Assembly: GCA_001574975.1 (NCBI GenBank)
Contig: KQ965781.1
Span: forward strand, 168,439-232,438
Direction of reading: 5' to 3'
Length of the DNA stretch: 64,000 nt
Origin: Gonapodya prolifera JEL478
Taxonomy: Eukaryota > Monoblepharomycota > Monoblepharidomycetes > Monoblepharidales > Gonapodyaceae
A program made the position numbers and the translations under genes. This document shows, piece by piece, positions 57,639-64,000 of the stretch (positions are counted from its first letter, which is position 1; each line of letters begins with the position of its first letter). The notes beneath the pieces were generated by a model. The model was given only the letters and a program-made list of their open reading frames with translations, did not search any database and had not been told where the DNA came from.

Positions 57639-59430
57639 AGTGGTGGATGGGGTTTTGGATGTGTTTGTGCGACTGGGACTGACGGGCGAGGGTGTGGAAA
57701 AGGCGATGGATGAGTCACACGCGTGGGGTGATATTGCAATGTATATCTGATTAATGAAGTGCGTCGAGATGTACCGATGTGCCCATACTTTCTGAAGTGC
57801 TCGTCAAGGTTAGAAGCGACGAAAAGTGATTACATACGATGGGTATGATTTGGTCGTGACGGTGACTTTCGTGGGCTAGGGCAAGTACTACAACGCGGGA
57901 AAATTTCAATCCAAACAGCTCGAACCGTGGTTGGATTTGTGCACTTGAATGACGAAAATTTGGTGCTGTGTCAAGGTCGAGCTGCCACGAACATTATGGC
58001 GTTCAATCTGATTTGCTCATTGGACGGCGAAAGTACTTCGAGTGTTGAGATGGACAAAATGTACCATCAGGGGGACCCTCGTGCGAGTCTTTGGAAAGAA
58101 CCGCCTCCTACAGAGGTTTTGGCCTCGCGTACGTCTGAAGCGAAAATTTCGACCTGTTGGCATGTTGTGAATTTCACTCTTTGCCGACCAGCACAACATC
58201 AGTACTCTCCAACCCGTTTATGAGTCAGCTCAAAGTGACGCTTGAAGACCCGGATTGACAAATTTTGTAAAGCATGGTTGCAAGAGAGTCACACGAAAAA
58301 AAATAGTGGATGTGGCTGTAAGGATGTAGGTAGCGCTAGCCTGGCACGGTAGTGACGAACAAAGTGCTTTACGGTTGCCATTGCAGAGGATTTTGGACAC
58401 TTAATCAGTATTAGTCCACCCAAAACCCCTTTCACAATAAGTATCATTTGTATGAGCACCCCGATTTACAAAGGTGTGATTGGAGCGTGACCTTTGACAA
58501 GAGAAAATATGATGCCGTCCCGATATTTCATACGTCTTCAGTTCTGAGACAGGCGACCAAAACAACTTGACGTCATCCCGGAAGAAATGCACAACTCTGT
58601 CTCAACACAAATCCCCCATATCGCTATATGCCGACTTTGATGCACTTTCTGACAGAGGATCGTTTTCTCAGCAGCGGTCAAGCGACAGGCTTCCGGATCC
58701 TTTCAGACATGAATGCAAAAATATGTAGCTGAATGACATCAAAGCCATTTATGTTTGACCGACATCTAATGAAGAAGAGCCATTGATCATATGCCAATGG
58801 TCTCGATAATTGTGTCGAAATCGTCGACCTGAAATATATCAGACTTGTCGACAATAAAGGCATTACAATATCTAACGAACAGAATAGATTGGTTGATGAG
58901 AGATCGGGGATTGAGTACGAGGTGCTGGCATGGCATTTGCGAGTTCAAAGTCGCAACTGACGTCATGCCAACAAAACAAAACGGTGACAATTCAACACAG
59001 TGGGTCGTCTTTCAAGGCTTAAAACACTTAAGTCTTCTCTTAAAATATGAGCCATTAGAAAACAGTGAGGCCGACCAGGAGAGAACAGAAACAAGTGGTG
59101 TTTCAACTTCAAATGATCATTGCATAATGTTAATGTGACAAGGGCACCTAGTAGGTCAGACCAGTACTATTCAACTGCAGCACTGCGTCACCACGAAGTG
59201 AGAAACCAAATGGACAAACCAGAGTTCTATTGTCGCCAGATTGAAGCGTTCGGCAAAGGCCCTTCTCGGCACAAAAGTACATTCTTCCCAACTGGTTACT
59301 CCCCGTGTTCTCTCGTGCAACTGTTTCGAATGGGCGGTTGATGAAAATAAGAGTGAATTGGGTCCCAAGGGAGATGGTTTCGCCGCCCTCAGGACTAACC
59401 GTCCCTCGGCGAACAGGTCGCGAATCAATC
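57639..59430. other. Intergenic, no supported gene
   Basis: About 1.8 kb of AT-richer sequence with short frames. The last about 80 bp, GTCCCAAGGGAG onward, is duplicated before the second GNAT copy (about 60693-60756). Confidence 0.5.
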
Positions 59431-60628
59431 ATGGCACAACCAGCAACGAAATGGAGCGTCAGAAGCATCACCCGCAAGGACAAGGCGCTCATCAAGGGAG
59501 GCGCGGAGGCGCTGTACGAGGCGTACGTTCCACGTAAGCTGGACAACCGAGATTCAGCGATCCTTCGCCGATTATAATGCAATGCCCACGTGCCCTAGAC
59601 GGACTCAACGACCCGTTCACAGAATCCCTCCCTGAAGATCCGTCTCTTCGACGGTTCTTTGGTGTCCGAGAGTGAGTTGCACGGCTCCTGGCCTCAGGCA
59701 GGGACGGACGGAGGGGGTTTTGGCGAGTGCGTGCGACCTGTCCTTACTTTCTACCTCCCAGGTGGCGCTCTACCATCGAGGAAGCAGCCGCGCATCCTAA
59801 CTCGGTGTGGGTGACGATAGCGGACGGTTCAAAGCCTGAGCAAGTAGGGAGCATCACTGTTTGGGACCTACCGGAGACTCCCGCCTCGTACCCTCGATGG
59901 GGACGATGGTGGTGGACGTATTCAAATTATGCTCTACTTTTCTTTAAGAGTGAGTGTCTGCAGTGTTTATGATTCACTTTGTTCAAAATGTATTGATACC
60001 ACCGTTTCGACTCAGCGTTCTCCGTAAAGACGGTATTGAGTGTTTACAAAGAATTTTCAAGGGAGCCCTTTGGCGGGGAAGGTGAATAAAGATTGCACTT
60101 AAGCGTCCCTTCTAGACTGTAAATGGCTGAAGTGGACTGTAACCATTCAGGTGGACCAGGAGGGCCGGGAGACCGGTTCGACGACCGACCATCTAGCGCC
60201 TCACCACAATATTACCTCACTTACCTCGGCACCAATCCAAAGTGGCAAAAGAGCGGTCTAGGGCGACGTGTCATCGAGCCAATTCTCAAACTGGCAGACG
60301 AACGGGGATTGGAGTGCGAAGTTCATGGTGATTATTTGAATGAGAGTAGCTATGACGTGGCAGACGCGTCGTTAATCCCTGCATGCTGCCAGCTGCCGAA
60401 GTCTCTGGGGCAGTCTCGTTTTATGAAAGGATGGGATTTGTGAAAGTGCCGGATAAGAGCGAACCTGGTCCAGCCCCAGGTGAGACTACATCCAAGATGG
60501 TCCAAGTTGAATTCCGGTACAAACGTTCTTTCTCCTTGTCAGGTGGAAATCCTGAACCGGTGGACTCCCACTGGCGCTTCACTGCAATGGTCAGGAAACC
60601 ACAGCCACGGGATAGTACCACTACATGA
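59431..60628 (+). CDS. GNAT-family N-acetyltransferase (copy 1)
   Basis: Seven exons sum exactly to 259 residues. Start MAQPATKWSVRSITRKDKAL, a normal GNAT beginning (strand 1, helix 1), then LPEDPSLRRFFGVRE, EEAAAHPNSVWVTIADG, and motif A YYLTYLGTNPKWQKSGLGRRVIEPIL, in which Q.SGLG contacts the acetyl-CoA pyrophosphate. Motif B is VSFYERMGFVKV. The enzyme transfers acetyl from acetyl-CoA to an amine; the substrate is unknown. Many fungi have expansions of this puromycin-resistance-like GNAT type. The intact frame contrasts with the damaged neighbour. Introns have consistent GT..AG ends. Confidence 0.9.
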
Positions 60629-60756
60629 TCCTACTTACAAAAAATACCGATAAAGCTTTGAACAAAGTGTATTCAATGGTTCGCTAACAAGAAGGGTCCC
60701 AAGGGAGTATTGTAACGCCGCCCACAGGACTCCAACGAACCGGTCGCTTGTCAATC

Positions 60757-61891
60757 ATGGCCCAACCAAAGACAAAATGGATCGTCAGGAGCATCACGCA
60801 CAAGGACAAGGCACTCATCAAGGGAGGCGCGGAGGCGCGTACGTTCCACGTAAGTTGGGCAACCCCCTGCGAGTATCCAATATAATGAACCATCATGCAC
60901 TCGCAGACGATCTGATCGATCCGTTCACGGAAGCTCTACCGCAAGACCCTTCTCTTTGACGGTTTTTCGGTGTGCGAGAGTGAGTCGGGGGGGCTCCTGT
61001 CGGCCGTGGGCCGATCGCGGGGCTCGACCGTTGGATTTTGGGCGAGGCTCTGACGAGAGACTGCCGTTCTCACCCAGATGGAGCGCTATCATTGCGGAAG
61101 CAGCGGCGCATCCGAACGCGGTGTGGGTGGCGATACCTGATGGAGTAACGCCCGAACAAGTGGCAAGCGTCCCCGTCTGGGGCTTCCCGGAGACGCACCA
61201 CAAAAGCGAACGGTGGGAGTGTTTTGGTGGAAATACTCAAATTATGCACTTCTCTTTTGTAAGAGTGAGTTTCGGTCGTTGGAAGTTAATTGGCGGAAGT
61301 TGACCGATGTCGTCTTTTCCAATGGAAGCATTTTCCATAAAGACAGTGATAAACGTGTCGAAAAAATACCCAGGGGGACCTTTTGGTGAGAAAGGTGAGT
61401 ACTCTCAACAATTGTACGCGAGCGAAAATTGAACGAAATTCCGTCAACGTCCGTCACCAATATTCAGGTGGACAGGGAGGACCGGCAGAACACTTGGACC
61501 ATCGACCATCTGGCGCCGCACCACAGTACCAGCTCATGTACCTCGGTGCCAATCCTAAATGGCAAAAGCATGGTGCAGGTCGACGCGTGATTGAAGCAAT
61601 TCTCAAACTGGCAGACGAACGGGGATTGGAATGTCACCTTCATGGTAAAAATGATAGCTGCCACTTCTATGGTAGTTGCGTTTTACGAGAGGATGGGATT
61701 CACCAAAGTGCTGGACACGAGCGTGCCCGAACCGCCGGCAGGTGAGATACAATACGCTCAAGATGTGATATGACTGGCATGCCAGCTTCTTCTGCTCGGC
61801 AGGTGCTGATCCTGAACAGGATGAACCGCGCTTGCAATGTCCAGGAAACCGGTGGCTCGAGAAGTTACCACGATATGATTCTCTGTATTGA
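60757..61891 (+). pseudogene. GNAT-family acetyltransferase (copy 2), degenerate
   Basis: Tandem duplicate of the preceding gene with the same exon order. Recognisable: MAQPKTKWIVRSITHKDKAL, IAEAAAHPNAVWVAIPDG, motif A YQLMYLGANPKWQKHGAGRR and VVAFYERMGFTKV. Two lesions compared with copy 1: about 10 bp are missing from the first exon end (GGAGGCGC directly followed by GTACGTTCC), and the codon for Arg in PSLRRFF is TGA here. Unless splicing avoids both, it makes no full protein. The promoter side is duplicated too. Confidence 0.8.
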
Positions 61892-62042
61892 ATATACCGT
61901 GAGAGCTCTAGATGAAAGGCGGCGCTGCCTCTCCCTTGTGTTTTCGCCAGGCCGGGTCAACTGTTGCGCCACATTCAGCCGAAGCTCAACACTTCGTTTC
62001 TCCATCCACTCGAACCAACAACCGTTCCCATCACCATCGCCG

Positions 62043-62734
62043 ATGCCCTCAGACGACGAAAAACGCCCGCTTCTTCAGCCAGACCCCTCCGCTGGTGGTC
62101 CCGCTCCTGCTCCAGTGACAGCCGAAACAACCGGAGAAACGTCCCACTCAGAGAGCATCTACCCCGCAGTTCCCCCTTCCTACGACGCCATAGCGCCCGC
62201 GCGCCCCACGCAGTCGAGCCAGAGGGGAGGACTCCCGGACCCACCTCCGGCCTACACCGCGACGTACGTCCACCCGACCCAACCTCCTCCGACGATCGTC
62301 GTCGCGTCCACGGGAGTGCCCGTCGGGTACGATATCGTGTCGGGATATGTGTCGCTGGATGTTAACAGTGAGAGTTGCCTTGGTGGTAGCGGGTGGAACA
62401 CCTTGGATTTGACATGTTGATGTTCGATTGTGATTGTGACAAAAGCCCCGGTCCGGATTTTCTGCCCGTATTGTCGGCAGTTCACTATCACGGAAATCGG
62501 CTCTCGGCCGGGTACGACTGCGTGTGTGGGATCCGGTCTCATGTGGTGAGCTGTTTAAAATCCTCTCCTGCAACTCTCTTCAAGGCGCCATTGATTCATC
62601 TTTCCCTTCCCTCCATCCCTCCCTCACGAAGCTGCTTCTGCTGGCCCCTATTCTGGATCCCGTTGGTCTTCTGCCAGGACCAAGTCCACCGCTGCACGAA
62701 ATGCGAGAACGTTCTCGCCGTCATCCCCGCATAG
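62043..62734 (+). CDS. LITAF-domain (SIMPLE-like) protein
   Basis: Three exons (62043-62367, 62446-62545, 62632-62734) give 175 residues. The N-terminal two thirds are Pro/Ser-rich with PPxY-like motifs (PPSYDA, PPPAYTA), typical binding sites for WW domains of NEDD4/Rsp5 ligases. The C-terminal LITAF domain has FCPYCRQFTITEI, a hydrophobic stretch CFCWPLFWIPLVFC, and HRCTKCENVLAVIPA: two CxxC knuckles that bind one zinc around a membrane-inserted hairpin. LITAF proteins sit on endosomes/lysosomes and help ESCRT and ubiquitin-dependent sorting. The length is usual for the family. Confidence 0.92.
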
Positions 62735-63739
62735 CCGAAGACGTTCCAGGGAGGACCTGTCGCCGTGCCGTTGGAGAGTTGGATAGAAAGCAGTGCGATC
62801 ATTTTATGAGAGATACTTTTCAGTTTGCGTTCCTTGTACATCACCTTGAATATTCCATTGGTTTCCAGTTTTGCTATTACCTCTTTGGAGTCACTTCCTT
62901 TCCTCAAACTCCGAAGAAAGGCGCACGGCGATGTATAAATGTGTACTCTCGGCTCCTGAGTACGTTATCATTAGGCTGCTTACCTGAACTGTCCGAAAAA
63001 GAAAGCATTGCCAAAGATTTGCCGGGAAGAAGCTGGACAAGTTCCGGACGAGTCGCTAGAGGATTCCGAACTCACCATCTTCATCTACGTACGAACTCAC
63101 TGTAGCATCAATGGTTTACTTCTACGACGAGGCGATCGCTCTCACGAATATTGGTCCGGGGACTTACTCGATCGTGCTCGATTCCAGCGTCTCACTGGCC
63201 GATAGTACTTCGCTCGAACGGCCTTGAAGAGAGCTCAAAGAAAAAAATTTTATCTCGTAGTTGAAGCGTTTCGGAATGCTCACAACAAGTCGATCCACGG
63301 TGGTCGTGTTCTCTCCTAAATCGGTGAATGATCGTGCTGAATTTTCGGGGTTGTTCCCTCCTCGGTAAAATCCAAAGTGCCTCTACTTTATAGGAAAGGC
63401 AATAGAGCTCGGTGCGTGCTTCCCTCCAGTATCGACTCCAAAGAATCGCGTCGACTGATAGTAACGGCCGGTCTTCAGAGCTCAGTCCTTCAACCCACAC
63501 ATTCCCGCTCTCGATCACGGCGCAATACCTCTCGCCATGCTTCGCCGATCAACTTTTATTCGTTACTGTGACTGTGACGCGCCGAGCGCGGAGGTTTACG
63601 CTTGTTAGAGCAACGGTCGAGCAAGATTCGGCAAAGGGAGGGGGGAGAGCATTGTGCGTGGATACAAATGGGTGTTATGGTGAGGAGCATCGATGTGTGC
63701 ACGGTGTGTTCACTCTGTTTCTCTAACGCTCCGCCAGGT
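62735..63739. other. Intergenic, no supported gene
   Basis: Short frames only. The 3' half probably holds the promoter of the truncated gene at the right edge. Confidence 0.45.
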
Positions 63740-64000
63740 CCACCAGAGGGAAACTCAACCGGAACTTCCCATGATTACGTCGTGCCAGAAGCGAACTCAC
63801 TTGCGATAACGCCAATGACTTCGGATCAGTAATTGTCACCATTCCTTCACTGCGTGTTGATTCCCAGTTCCTGCCGCCATCTGTCCCACCTCCAGAATCC
63901 CGTGTTGATTTCAATCATCTTCTACACCGTGCGGGAGTGTTCCCGGATACTCTCAAGGCCGCTCATGACTTTCGGAGGAAGCTCGTGGACCCAAACATTG
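63740..64000 (+). CDS. 5' part of a gene cut by the window end
   Basis: A Pro/Gly/Ser-rich stretch (APPGPPEGNSTGTSHDYVV) is followed by a plausible intron (GTAATT near 63830, acceptor TTCCCAG near 63867) and then LPPSVPPPESRVDFNHLLHR and AGVFPDTLKAAHDFRRKL, which looks helical. The frame runs off the window. The start codon is not certain and no family can be named from this portion. Confidence 0.4.

Noticed and set aside
1-64000. CRISPR array, rRNA or tRNA genes
   Set aside because: No regularly spaced repeats, no rRNA-like blocks, and no segment with a convincing tRNA B-box in cloverleaf context were seen by eye; a covariance search was not possible.

Overview
This looks like nuclear DNA of an intron-rich filamentous fungus, most likely a basidiomycete (probably Agaricomycotina). 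The reasons are compact genes on both strands, many short GT..AG introns (mostly about 45-150 nt), several micro-exons, an RS-rich CWC25, a TKL-type kinase remnant, and one CpG-void block of the kind left by cytosine methylation of repeats. The assignment rests on gene style, not on a database search.

Layout. 1-2131: a 1,153-bp stretch without a single CpG, then a transition to normal sequence. 2132-7600: an intronless, bacterial-looking FAD amine oxidase, a Cys-rich protein and a Sel1-repeat protein. 9537-15373: a Nam8/TIA-1-like RRM protein, PEX16, an annexin convergent with PEX16, and a six-cysteine secreted mini-protein. 16025-19864: a decaying TKL kinase and repeat-rich DNA. 19865-29659: an I9 protease-inhibitor-like protein, CWC25, an orphan ORF, a STYX-type phosphatase that keeps its catalytic Cys, and a bZIP factor. 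30550-37137: a damaged amino-acid permease, SDF2 and a small FABP-like protein. 40332-44481: VPS29, an AhpD/CMD-domain protein and a phytanoyl-CoA dioxygenase-like enzyme ending in SKI. 44828-48050: an uncharacterised membrane protein and repeats. 48202-54139: a full ABCB multidrug transporter. 55806-62734: PEX7, a tandem GNAT pair (second copy broken) and a LITAF-domain protein. 63740-end: the start of a truncated gene.

How the genes relate. Housekeeping genes dominate: splicing (CWC25, RRM protein), retromer (VPS29), ER quality control (SDF2) and peroxisome biogenesis (PEX16, PEX7). A PhyH enzyme with a PTS1-like C-terminus lies in the same 45 kb, so three of the genes touch peroxisomes. 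I see no operon-like organisation, no CRISPR, no rRNA, and no convincing tRNA. I found no wholly new multi-gene system. The strongest oddities are the CpG-void block, the transferred oxidase, the annexin start that is antisense to a duplicated kinase tail, the hairpin array in a CMD-gene intron, the micro-exons, and the orphan secreted and lipid-binding-like small proteins.
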